Shown here in pieces: positions 21,393-35,213 of a DNA stretch of 64,000 nt (position 1 is the stretch's first letter; the number at the start of each line of letters is the position of its first letter). A program made the translations under genes and the position numbers. Origin of the DNA: Sipunculus nudus (lineage: Eukaryota; Annelida; Sipuncula; Golfingiida; Sipunculidae); assembly GCA_026874595.1 (NCBI GenBank), contig CM049314.1, positions 25,431,729 through 25,495,728 of the forward strand, given 5' to 3'. The notes beneath the pieces were generated by a model. That model was not told the origin of the DNA. It searched no databases and was given only the letters and a program-made list of their open reading frames with translations.

Positions 21393-24300
21393 GTAAGGCA
21401 GCAGCGTGAAAATATGTGAGCGATAATAGGGTTGTTATTGTTTTGTCACTGAGCTTTTGGTTTCTGTACAGTTGACACTCGGCTGATGTCATTATATCTG
21501 GGTGTGTCTGTAACTTGGGAACTCACTCGAAAATATGAAACCAGTTTCTGTTACAGGAATACCGGTTCTGATGGGTTTTGCCTTGTTTTAATGAAATTAT
21601 GAGTGGACACTTCTGCTTTACATTATAGACAAATTATGATAACAATTATTAACATAATAAATTATTTAATATAATTAAAATTAATCAACCCTTTAATTGT
21701 TTTTGGCCTAAGACCTGCCATGTCACATGACATACCTTATCTTTACATAAATGTTGGAACATGCGCAAATTGACACCAAGAACTCCGTTTTAGCTTTGTC
21801 TTGGAGGTCAATTTAATGATGAACATGTTTCATTTTGGTTCTATACAGTTCCAGGACACCCCTAATGTAGTGTTTATAATTTTTTATTTATTTACATGGG
21901 AATTTTGTTTCATGTTAAGAATTCGGTCTTCATTCTGGGACATGAAAATATTAATAAGCCTCTTCTCATTTCCTTATTTTACCTCCTACGTTTCCCTGCA
22001 GATGCCCGTACGCTCATTTCACCTACTATAAAATGAACTACAGTGGAGCGCCGTTCATCCGAACATCTCGGGGAACACAGGTTTTGTTCGGATAAACGAA
22101 CGTTCGGATGAACGAACATCTGTAAAATAAAATCGTTTCATCGATGTTGTCATCTCGGTATTACTACTAAATGGTGGTACGGTGTCACGGACTTCGGTTA
22201 GCTTTCAGAGTTATAAAAACGTGAACAGAATGGAATAATGTGTTATAAATACCTTTTTACTATCAAATCAAAATTTCAATCAAGCTATTATAATATCTTT
22301 AATTACTTTATTAAGATTTTTTGTCAGTAAAGTACATGTACCAGTTTATCTTTCGCTGAATGTGTGGATATCCGCCATGATATATTTACCGCCCTCGGTG
22401 CCGCCCCCTATGTGCAGACAGTTAAACTAAATGTGCTTGTGAGACTCATTTGTTACTTGCTGCGATGTAGAAATTGACAAAATATAAAAAAAAGTTTTAT
22501 ATGAATGCACAGTTTATTTACAACAATAGTGCGAATAATATACAAATATCACACAAATATCACATGAAAACTGATGAACATGGGGTTCGGCGGGTCACAT
22601 GCATCGAGAAAGTCACATCATAAAATCAGTTAAAATAACTGCGGATATCAGACTGCCTGGAACGATAACTGCCTGCCTGATTTCTGATGTAGCGAAGCAC
22701 ACTCAAGTGAAGCGGGTCGGCCTTCGGTAGGCTCTCTAACCACGATAGAACACCTTCGACATGAACAAATGCCTCTGAAGCTGTGGGTGGGGGCTTCACG
22801 GGGGCTGATGTGTCTTCCTCATTATCAGATGACTCAGGAGCAGCTTCTTGAGTGACTGACTGCACAATCTCCTCGTCTGTCAGCATTGCAGCAGTTGGTA
22901 GATCACCATCACAGTGGAGCCAGTCAGCAACTATCAGTTCACTGTAGTCCGAGTCCACCGCCTTGGCAACTGAGCTGACCTGAATGTCTGTCGGTGATTC
23001 CACCTCATCCGCATCAGCTGGGGGCTGAGCACCAGCAGGAGATTTAAGCTCCAGAAAAAAGGGAATTCTTCCAGCACTTGTGGATTGTAGACTGCCTCAG
23101 GTCATTCTTGGCATCACCTAACAGGTTGATGGCATCACGCAAGTTGAAACCGCCCATCCATTCCATGATGGACAAGCTGTTGTGGACGCAGTCTGCAAGC
23201 AAGGATGACAGCAAGCGTTTACGATAATATCGTTTTGTACATTTTATGATGCCAGCATCACAGGGCTGTATCTTGCTGGTGCAGTGCTTCGGCAGGAAGG
23301 TACACCATATGTTCTTGTCACTAGTCCGCAGTTCATCTTCAATGGGATGGGCGGGGCAGTTGTCCACAAGAAGTAATGTGCGTGCTGGCGTCTGCTTCAG
23401 ACTCTCCCTGGCATACTGACGGACGGACGGGACGAATTCCTGGTGAAACCAATCCGTGAAGAGCTCACGGCTCATCCACGCGTTTTTCTGAGCCCGATAC
23501 GCCACAGGCAGGAAGTCCATGTTCACGTGCTTGAAACACCTTGGTTTAGTTGACTTACTGATCACCAGGGGGCGCACTTTGTGTTCACCGGTTGCGTTGG
23601 TGCACAACAGAGCAGTAATCCGCTCTCTTGACACCTTATGTCCAGGAGCACATTTCTCGGACGCATCAGCTAGGGTTTTGTCAGGCAAAACCTTCCCGTT
23701 CTTGCAATTCATGCACATGGGATCGGAATTCGTCGATGTGGCTGGTGTCCGCTGACAAGGCCTCGCCCTGAATCTCAAGCTGCCGGATGCCGTGACGTTC
23801 CTTGAACCGCTTGAGCCACCCACTTGACGCCAAAAATGTACTGTCAGAGCCATGCATCGACTTGTTGTACATCGCCGCCTTTTCCATCAGGATTGGACCG
23901 GAGATGGGGCTGCCTTTGGACTGTTCCTGCAGAAACCATGTGTATACGGCCACATCCAGCTTGTCATCAGACGCTGTGCGCATCGTCTTTCGTCTCTTGG
24001 AAGCATGCGTGTCTGGCATCTGGCCCTTGAAATCCTTTAGCTTCTGACCCCTGTTCTTGATGTCACTAATAGTAGATCTGCCAACATTGAACTCTCTGGC
24101 CAGCTCAGCTGCCTTGGTGCCTCAATCAAGTCTCTCCAGAATGCTGAGCTTGTCTTCAAGTGACAGGACATGGCGTTTGCGCTTGCGAGACCCTGACTCC
24201 ATCTGACATGAAACTTGAGTGCTGTGTTGTTGTGGTGAAGATTTGCTAAATTGTGAATGAACTTGCGTGTCATGGTATAGCTTATATAGAAGATAGATTT

Positions 24301-27300
24301 GCCTGCACTGTTAAACTGCTCAGATGAGTACAAGTTCGAGCGTATCAGAGTCTGACATTATCAGCTCAAAATCTACTCGCTCTCATGGCCGGTTGGTTTG
24401 CAGGTGTGAACAACTCGACATTGCAGGACACAAGGTTAATTAGGGGACTCGGCCGATGGTAGTTTTCACATCTATATTTTTTTTTTTTTTTTATTTTTTT
24501 TATTTTAATTATACAAATAAACATATACAAAACTATAACAAAATACATATACAGAGAACAAATAACAAACATAACACAGTGTTACACATACACAAGTTAA
24601 AGCACGTTCTTGTTCATATGTATGAACTTATGATGAGCATATAAATATACTTCATTAAAGTTGATTAGTTTTAAATCAAATCAAAGTTACAATATTTCCA
24701 GGTTTCTTGAAATTCTGTCAAACATCCATGTTTTTCTGCAATTTTTCCCTCAATATCATAGTACTTTTTCAATCTGTGAATAAAGCTGTGAATAGTTGGA
24801 TTAACATTACTAAATCTACAATCATACAGGTATTTTTTCCCTATTAATACTACAATGTTTTCCAGTTTTCTTAAATTATTTTCTTCTGTTATTCCCAATA
24901 TAACATTGTTCATACATTCTGCCCATCTTATATTAAAAGAAAATATTTTACATGTTTCAACTTCATGCCAAAATGTTTTGCTAATTCTACACTTGAATAA
25001 GAAATGTTCTAAATTTTCCTCTTCCCCTTCACAAAAAGAACATTGATCAGTTTCTACTATTTTACATTTATACAGCCAGTCATTTAAGGTCAATACCCTA
25101 TGAATAATTCTATATTGTAATTCTTGAAGTTTTTTATCTCTTGTGAGTTTCCTTGGCAATTCATATATATTTTTCCACTGTTCATCTGTAATGTTATACA
25201 TTTTGCTATGTGTCTTGACTCCAGCGCTCTTTTCTATTGGTATTTCCCTCAGCAGGTTTGAGTAAATAAATTTAGCATTTATTTCTGAAAGTTGTTTACT
25301 GGAGAATTTAACAAAATAATTTAAGTTTTCCATATTTTCAATATTTGTGCGAGTGTCAAACTGGTTTATCATAGTTTTGGTCTGAGAGATAATGCTTCTC
25401 CAGAGCATATACCATTTAGTTTTACAACCTCTTTTTATCCACTCAGAAAAGGGAATGATTTTCTTATCTTGATCCACCAAATCTGTAATATACCTCAAAC
25501 CTGCTTTCAAAAAATTTTGATTATATACAGTTTTTCCAGTTACCATTATATTTTTATTATTCCATACTATTTCACTACTTGTTCTAAGACGTATAACCTC
25601 CCATACTTTCAATAAATCCAAATAAAAGGTTTGCAAATTTTGTAATCTGGTAACCGAATAATTACAATGGAGGAGAAATGACAGTCCACCATACCTTTTT
25701 AAAAATCAAATCTACCACTTCTTTCCATTGTTTACACCCACTGTACACATACCGTTTTATCCACATAACTTTCTGTGCATCTATCATACATTGTACATTT
25801 ATCATCTTCTGACCTCCATTGTCATAATCTTCCATCAAAGTTCTTCGTTTTATCCGCCCCTTTCTTTTCCCTTTCCATATAAATTTGAATAACTCTCTTT
25901 CTATTTCTCTTATGTAATTTTTTGGTATGTCGATGACTGAAGCAATATATTGAAATTTTGTATAGCCAAGTGACTTTGATAATAAAATTCGTCCACTCAA
26001 AGTCAAATCTCTGAGCCTCCACATGTAGACTTTGTTTAACTTCAAGGAGTTTTGGTTTAATATTCTTTTCAGCCATATCTATTTTATTTTTTGTTATATA
26101 AACACCAAGCAGTTTTAAACAATCTTTAAAATTCAGAACTGAAGTAAATTTTGAATTTAGTTTTGAACCTATCTGCATTGCTTCTGACTTTTCTTCATTT
26201 ACTTTAAGACCAGATATTCTAGAGAATGATGATAATAATTTCATGAGTTTGATGGCTGAATTTTCATCTTTAATTAGAGCTGTTAAGTCATCTGCGTAAA
26301 GTACGCATTTAAGAATATTCTGGTTATTTAAAGGGATACCTTTAATTTGATTATTCTGTCGTATTTTCTCTGCTAATATTTCAATACAGATAATAAATAA
26401 ATATGGGGAGAGTGGATCCCCTTGACGCACACCTCTCTCTACTAAGAAATAACCTGAGGAGTATCCATTGTTCATTATACATGAACTTATGTTAGTGTAA
26501 AAAAGTTTGACCCATGATATTAAATTTTCTCCAAAATTAAATAATTTCAAAACCTCTATCATATAATTCCATTCCAATGAATCAAAAGCTTTTTCAAAAT
26601 CCACACTGAGAAGTATCCCTTGTTGATCTATTATCTTAAGATATTCTATTGTGTCTAAAATTGTTCTCAATGCTTCCCCTATATATCTGCCTTTAATAAA
26701 ACCATGTTGATCTGAACTTATAATTGAAGGTAGAATTTTCTTTATTCTTTCTGCAATAACCTTGGATGCAATTTTATAGTCATTATTTAGAAGAGAAATT
26801 GGTCTCCAGTTTTTTATTAATAATCTATCTTTACCTTTTTTATCAATAAGTGTTATCACAGACTGCTTTTGAGAGGGAGACATTTCCCCCAAATGAAGTG
26901 ATTTATTAAACGAGTTAATAACTAAAGGACCTATTTTGTTCCAAAAATATTTATAGAATTCTATAGTTAATCCATCATTTCCTGGAGACTTATTATTTTT
27001 TAAATTTTTAATTATATTTTCACATTCTCCTAACGTTATTGGTCCCTCACATAGCTCTTTTTCTTCTGTTGACAATTTTGTTATGGTCGAATTATCAAAA
27101 AAATATCGAGCCTCCAAAGAATTTAATTCTGTATTCTTACTTTAATAAAGATTAGCATAAAATTTTTTAGAATGATCCAGGATACCTTTTTCACTTGTAA
27201 CAATAAAGCCTGATTCTAATTTTAATTTCCGAATATGTTTCCTATTGCCATTTCTTTTCTCCAATTGGTAGAAGTATCTTGTACTTCTCTCTCCATATTA

Positions 27301-30300
27301 ATCTCCATCTAACTTTAGCTCTAATAATGGTCCCTTCTACTCGTTTCATTTCAATATTATTTATCTTCTCTTTTATATCAAAATATTCTTCATTATTAGT
27401 TCCTCCACTTTCTAATGTTTTCAATCTCTCCATTAATGTATAATAATGCTGATCTGTTTCATGTTTAGATTTCTTTGCAAATATAATGGTTTCCTTCCTA
27501 ATATAAAACTTAATCATTTCCCATTTGTTTCTACAATCCATATCTGATAACTCATCAAGCCATATGTCCAATTTTTCATTCATTAATTTTATATAATGTG
27601 CATCTTGTAACAGAGCATTATTAAATTTCCAATATCCCTTCCCTCGGTCTAGTTCAGCAATATTTTCAAATTCTATTAGGACTCCAGAGTGATCTGACAT
27701 TGCCGCTGGAAGTATATCTGCTTTAGTGACAAACTCTTGCATCTGACTAGATATGAAAAACATGTCTAATCTACACTTTATTGATGGTTGCTTTTGTCTC
27801 CATGTGAAAGATTTTATAGATTCATTCCTTAATCTCCATATGTCTACAAGTGTCCACTCTGATATTATATCTTTTAGATCATCAACTGATTTAGCTTTGA
27901 CAATTTGTCTACCACCACATTTATCAATATAATCTAAAACAATATTAAAATCTCCTCCTTATATCAAATGCATGTCCTGAGTTATCCCATAATGCACTAA
28001 TGTATCTCTAATTCTCTTAAAGAAAATAACTTGTTTGCTTTCAAGGTTTGGTGCATAAATATTGCATAGATAAATAATATGGTCTTGAATTGAAGTTTCT
28101 AGAAAAAGTAATCTACCTTCATTGTCTTTAAACATTCTGATAATTTCATAATCCAAACCTGATTTAAAAAGTACAGCTATTCCTCTACTATGACTGCTGC
28201 CATGCTTATATATTATATTTCCTCCCCACTCATTCCTCCATTGTCGTTCGACTATCTTTGTACTGTATGTTTCTTGTAAGTATATTATATCAGCCTTGGT
28301 TTTTCGTGCCCATGTAAAGACACATCTCTTTTTTTTTAAGTTGTTTAGACCCCTTACATTTAGTGTAGCTACTTTAATTCTTGGAAACTTTTCGAATTTC
28401 TAAAATAGTCATATATTTCTGCAGTAGCACAAAAAACCAGTAAATAGATTCAATATATATCCCTTCCATCACTTGGAGGAGTATATATAAAATTACAAAA
28501 TACTTAGCATTATTTCTTGTTATACTGGCAATTATCAGCATTCTGATCAGTTGAACTAAAATGCTGTACCAATCTATAATAGTCAAAACGCTTAATGATA
28601 TACTGTTAAACAGCAACGGGTCTACATATTCATCTATAAGTGTTGTATAAAAATTCAATTGAAACAAACTTACAGGATTAAAGATAATATTAACAAAAGT
28701 ACATTTGTTCATTACCTTCATCAGCTGAGTGGAATCATGGTTAACAACTATGTCAGCATGGTAACAGGTCGCCCTTGTCTCGCATGCACCAATCCATGCA
28801 AAAGTAATAATAGTACTAATAACCCTAATCATAAATCGTTGTAACATTAGAATGCTCATACTCTGTTCAAAGCAATAACACCAAACACATACATATATGA
28901 CAATAAATACACAAACCTCGTGAGTGTACCTACCTACGTCTGTTAAACTCGCATTCATGACATTAGCGAGCGAAAATAGGAACAGCGCACTCACACAAAA
29001 CAGAAAAAATATATCACCGGCTGGAATGTGTAGGGCCTCGGAAGCACATGTAGGGCCTCGGAAGCACATGTTTCGCTGGACCCACTATTCTATTATATTT
29101 CAGCCAATCAGAAACGCATAACATTTAAAGCTGACTTGGTATTTGTTCGTTCATGCGTACCTGCATTAATGATAACCAACGCTCAGGTGCTTCCAAGAAA
29201 AACCCAAAGGCCCGTTTGGGGCGCGTATCAAAATAAGTTATGGGAAAAACGTGTTGTAAATAACTGTAATATTCAATATCTATGACAATGTCACATAGCA
29301 TATAAATCAAATACATTTACACCAAGTCATATATGTAATTGGTAGCATCAACCGATTCAAAATGAATATTCGATACAAACTTTTAAGAGAATCCATACAC
29401 AACATGGCCAATTATTAAAATTGTTAAAGTTATAGCCTTATAATAATTTCAACATTGTTGAATGGTTCCCACAAAGCTGCTTTCAGTTCACTAAATGTCT
29501 TTAGCCCTGAATGTCCACGTGCTTTCCGTCAATTATAAGTTTCCCCCGATAGAATGTTGCTTTCAGTCCGTCATTGTATGCTTCACACATTTGCGGTAAG
29601 GCCAGTCTTTTGAGTTCATAGTCCGTCTTTGTTAGATCTTCAAAGATCTTTATTTGCCCGTCTCTGTTAAGCTGTGTTTTGGCCGCTTTCAAAACTGCAT
29701 TCCAGTCTATCCTTTTAACAAACTTCACAATAATATGGCGTTGTTTATTAGAAATAAATTTGCCAGTGCAGTGCGCATTTTCAATATTGCTTTCAATTTC
29801 GCTGACTGAGAGTTCTCCCAGTAACCGCTTTTCTGTTAAAAGCTGAGCCGCTACTTTCACGCAATTTTCTCCTCTATTTTCACCAAGTCCCGCTATGTGG
29901 ATATTAAATTATCTCAAATACCTTTCCAATTCATTTATTTTTCTCCACATCTCTATTTTTGTTTCTTTCAGTTCTCTTTCTAGGTTTTCCTGAATTTTCT
30001 TGATACCGTTCACTTCTGCAACTAATTTTTGATTCTCTTCTGACATTTTTTCTACCTTCTCTTTATTCTCGTCTATCTGGTTCTGTGAGAATTGAAGGCT
30101 ATGGGTTAACTGGGTTATTTTCTCTTCGTTATTGTCAGTGTTCTGCTTTAATTCTCTGAATTTTGTGTCAATTTCCTCACTGAGCGAAATTCTGAGCGTA
30201 TCTATGGCACCAATAATAGTCTCTTTAAATATGTTCAGTTTCCTATCAATATCTGTATTTTGAAGAGAACCAGGCTCACCTTCTGTCCGTCTTTCCCCCG

Positions 30301-33300
30301 CTTCCGCCATGACTGTCTCTGTGGAGCTAGTTTCCCTACTTGGTGAACAAGACCTTTCTTTTCCCTCAGTTACCAAATAATTTTGTATACTGTCCATTTG
30401 CTTGCTTTTCTGTAGCCTTTTATTCCTAGTTTCCATTGACTGTGTGAAATAATTTGAAATAAACAAGTCTTTTCAATGTGCCCAGTCCGAGGCCCCAAAA
30501 CACGTCCGTTCAGCTCAACATGCCAACCGGAAGTCTTCACATCTATAGCTGCTCAAATGAGTACAAGCCCAAGCTGTGTGTGTTCAACTTGGGTAATTAG
30601 GCGTTGTCACACCTGCAGAAACGAACCGGTGATGCATTCATAATTAGTCGGGACCGGGATTAAATACACGATCCATTATCAGTTCTTCTTATTGAATAAA
30701 TATTATTTTTATATTTCCAGATTTTCAAAATTACGGATAAACGGTCATAATTTTGGTTCTCCAGTTTTAATTACGGATAAACGATTTTACGGATAAACGG
30801 TGTTCGGATGAACGGCGCTCCAGTGTATCAGTGAATATTAGGTGTTGCCTGATTGGGAATCGAACCTATGATCTCTTGACCAGGAGCCTTACATGCTACC
30901 AACTGAGCTGTGAAGATGATATACCCGTGGAAGCAGATTTAGTTCATTTATAGCTCGTAGTGAAATGCCACGATTCTAACGGAAAATGAGGAACCATTTT
31001 GTATTTGAACTAATGGATTTAACGTATGGAAGGGCCCCTCCCCCCCCCCCCCCCCCCCCCCCCCATTGGGGAGAGGGGGACCCAGGTTCCTTAGACCCCT
31101 CCTCTGATATAATAAACTCCAGGTATGAGCAAAATGAAATATTGGAACTTCTCAGGAAAAATATGATATATTTATGCAACACCTGTTTTAATAGAGCAGA
31201 CATAAAGGCAGAATTCTTAACAAGTGCCTGAATATCTCATAGATATTTATAAAATTTTTACTTAGACTGTTGGCAAACAAGTTGATTGAGCAGAGTCAGC
31301 TAAGTGACACCCGGGATGTCAACAAGCGTGATATTTCAACTGACCATGCCACATTGTTATGACAATACTTCATACCAAATTTCCACAAAAGATTAGTATC
31401 TATCTAAATTATTATGATCATTTTGTACTTAAAATGTGAATATTCCTCATTCCTTAAGACATTTTCTGTGTTTGTGTTGCCTGTTATAAATTTTATTAAA
31501 GATCGAGCTATGTCACCAATTTTCAAGATGGTGGCTGTCCAACTTGCCGCTCGATAGAAATTGTGCTTTGACAATTTTCAGAATTTGATTTAAACAAATA
31601 AATATGGAAAAATGTTCAATAAAATTTGGTTACTCAAATTGAGAATGTTTTTTAGCTTAGCTGATTATAAGTCATATGGGCTATAGTGATGGTTCTTTGT
31701 CCGTCATGCTAAAGATTTTATTCCCAAGGATATAACTTTACATAATCAATATTCAGTTGTTTACCAGATATCAGATCAGGATTTTGTACATTTTTAGCTC
31801 AGCTGACTATAAGTCATCTGAGCTATAGTCGTGGTCCATTGTCCGTCGTCCGTCCGTCTGTCCGTCCGTCCGTCCGTCCGTCCGTAGATGTGGCACGTTT
31901 TGAAACCGTAAGACCTAGGAATCCAAAATTCATCATAATGTTAGATGTCCCTAAGATCTCCTACCAAGCCGAAAACTGGGTCTTTGAGACTTTGTTCCTT
32001 TTAGAAATTAAGGAAAAGCCTCAATTTTTTATTAAAATCCTATTTTCACACTTCAGGACTGCCTAATATCAAAACCACTCATCTGTTTTTCCTCATATTT
32101 ACCATAAATATTCTTCTATATAGTTCCTATGTACATGCCAGAAATTAGGTCTGTTAAGTATAAATTCTTTAAGTTATGGGCCCAAACATAATGGACTTTG
32201 TAAAAAAATCAGGAAAAATATTTACTCACTTAACATGAAAACTTTTGAAACTAGAGTCTGTTTTCCCAAGTATATAACTATGTTTAATTAAGATTCAATT
32301 GTTTACCCAAAATTAGATCTGAATTTTGTAAATTTTTTAAGTAATTAGCATAAAAATAAAATCAGTACCTTAAGTTTTGCCCAACTTTGACCATGGCACA
32401 TTTTTTTCCTGTAAGTACCATTGATTTAATTTTCACAGCATGTAAACATAAATATTTAATTTGTTTAAATCTGAAATTTGACAATAAAAGCTTGAAAATT
32501 AAGCTAGTTATTGATTTTTTTCTTGAGGCTCTATTATAGTCATTTGCTTTGTTGACAGATTACAGATGCAGGGTCCCACTCCAGGTCACTGGAAGTCAGC
32601 TATGCCAGGGTTTCTGATTTGTTACAGTCACTGGGGGAGATCCCCTGCTGTGACAGGTGTACAGTTATTCTCATATCACCACCCCAATGACCCCCCCCCC
32701 CCCCCCCCCCCCCCGCAAACCCAACCCACCAAGTGTTATGCAGTATTGTTATTGTTTTCACTGTATCTCCTTAATTGTAATGCTGTTTCCACTCTGATAT
32801 GAAAAAGTAATTCAAGGTGTAATCCAGAAGATGCAATGTTGTGTAATGTAGCATTTTTAAAGAAATCATTTTTCTTTTAAATGATTTTACCAATCATAAT
32901 GGAACCCATCAGTATGCTTAAATTATGATAAAATATGAAGCACATTATGGATATATAAAGACACAATTAAAAATTGTGAAATCTAAATCAAGTATTTTTT
33001 TAGATATTTATTGTTTTGCAGATTTAAAAGATATATTTTTGTGGTAAAAAATAAATAAACATTTGTATGCATGATGTGGTGTTATCTGACAAGATTGAGA
33101 TTTATGATGATGCAATTGAGAATTATGAATCAACTTTTATATTCAGATGTATATGTTATATTGAAAATGTATAGAAATATAAACTTAAATTAAAAAAAAA
33201 TTGATGTGATAAAAAAATGAGGATTTATTACAAACATTTGTTCATTATTTTCCTGCATCAGCAGAATTTGAGATCAGGCTTTGTTTGCCATGTTTTATGT

Positions 33301-35134
33301 TGTTAATTAGTTATATTTCAACTGTATACATTTCATAAAAAAAAAAAACATATATTTAATAATATATATTATACAAAAAAAAGATTCAATTGAAAAAATG
33401 TGTAAACTACTGAAATGTCAACAGTTAATCGAAAAGCCAACTAATGATCATGGTAATTGTACAGATCATTTGTTCACAAACTGCTCACATGCTTCAGTTT
33501 CAACATTAGGAAACACATGGTCAGGTCACAAAATATTATTTGCAACAATTTCTTGCTCATCAATACAAACCAATCATATAAACCAACCATGGCCTTTATT
33601 ACCTCTTCCTCTTACACTTTATCTCCATTTGATATTATTTTAGATTTTTACCTTCAAGGTTAACGTCAGCTGAGCACAGTGACCCATAGGTCCCTTGTTT
33701 AAGTTCTTAGCATAATTGTAAAGTCAGTTACTTAAATTTGGGCCCAAGTTTGACCGTGGCCCATTTCGTTCCTATAAGCACTATTGATTTAATTTTTGCA
33801 GTATGCATAAACAGGATTTAATCTTTTAAAATCTAAAATTTAAAAATGAATTTAAAAATGTTGCTACTCTGAAATTGAATTTTTATTTGGAGTCTTTATT
33901 GTATACATTTGCATTGTCAGGCCCCAACGAGTCCACTTCTGGTCACTTCAGACCTGCCTAGGTAAGCTTATTAGTAATGCATTACTGGTTGAGCACCCCT
34001 GCTGTGACAGGTATACAGTAATTCTCATTCCCCCCCCCCCCCCCCAAACACACAGGAATTTTCACCAAATTTTAATTTGTTATTATTTCAGTTGTATTTT
34101 CTTAACTATACTATTGTAATTTGTTATTGTTTCAGTTGTATTTTCTTAACTATACAGCTGTTTCCACTCCTGTGTACAAAACTTAACTTGTGATAGTAAT
34201 TTCAAGGAGTAATCCAGAGGTAATGTAGCTTATTTAAAGACATTAATTTCCTTTTAAATAGTTTTAACGAATTAAAATAAAATTGGTGATATTGCAAATT
34301 GATCCTTAATGGAAATGAACATGATATTTCATATTTAATATGTATATAAGTATTATTCTTATAAATGTCTAGGAACAAATCATATATGGCTTTGTCTAAT
34401 TTATTTCAGAACTCCCCACCTATAATTACTTTAGTAACCTTAATCATATTTCATTAACCCGTTTCACCTAGATCTTCTATGACGATACACCAGGTCCTGG
34501 CAGATATAAATTACTTTATTCTGCCTAAATTCTACAATGTCTTCACTGGGATATACTGCAGACATTTCATGTACAAATATGCTAAAACATCAAAGATACT
34601 TTACTTACCTGAATTTACCTGATTAACCTGGTTCTGTTTATAGATATATTTGAAATTTATGATTGATTAAGTCATTAACCTAATCCCATTGCTCTGTATA
34701 ACCTGTATAAAATTTAATAAAGATCAAAATAAAAAACTGATCATGTTATAAATTATAACATTAATGTACAGACTACAAAATTCAAAGGTGTGAAAGCTAA
34801 AATTAATTAGAACAGTAAGGTGTGTTTTGTGACAGCCTAATACAAACAGGATAGGCAAAAAAAAAAAATATTGTCAAAATTTAGAGATCCATGCCTGGGC
34901 ACTGTCGATAAAGTGCCCAACAGCCATCTATCATTCACAAATGAGTGTGTCTTTATGGGGGTTCCTTGGGTGTTACAGTCAGTAACGGGGATGATGATAT
35001 AACCAGTAATAATAAACACAAAATGTCCTGGATAACCTATAACCATTGATGGACCATTATGTAACCAAAGATTGCCCACACAACATAAAAAATCCCTAAA
35101 TATGTACCAGTATAAATAATACAATATATATATA

Positions 35135-35213
<79 letters not shown>

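Larger units (their letters stand above)
24477..30535 (-). mobile_element. L1-type LINE, near full length, inside Tigger
   Basis: This is a 6.06-kb minus-strand element with ORF1, an additional frame, ORF2 and a poly(A) tail (poly(T) at 24477-24500 on the + strand). It is flanked by a 12-bp target duplication and sits in the 5' untranslated part of the Tigger transposase unit. The coiled-coil ORF1, APE-type endonuclease, RT with YADD, and C-terminal CxxC...H...C all fit the L1/Tx1 group. Confidence 0.93.
22041..30824 (-). mobile_element. Tigger/pogo-type DNA transposon split by a LINE
   Basis: The left end begins CAGTGGAGCGCCGTTCATCC and the right end is its near-perfect reverse complement (one mismatch in the first twenty bases). 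TA lies on both outer sides (22039-22040 and 30825-30826), the duplication made by pogo/Tigger transposases. Subterminal GTTCGGAT and ACGGATAAACG repeats occur near both ends. Without the LINE and its duplicated target the element is about 2.7 kb, the usual Tigger size. The transposase gene is on the minus strand. Confidence 0.92.

Noticed and set aside
30848-30917. Functional tRNA gene
   Set aside because: A and B boxes are present, but anticodon and acceptor stems do not pair.
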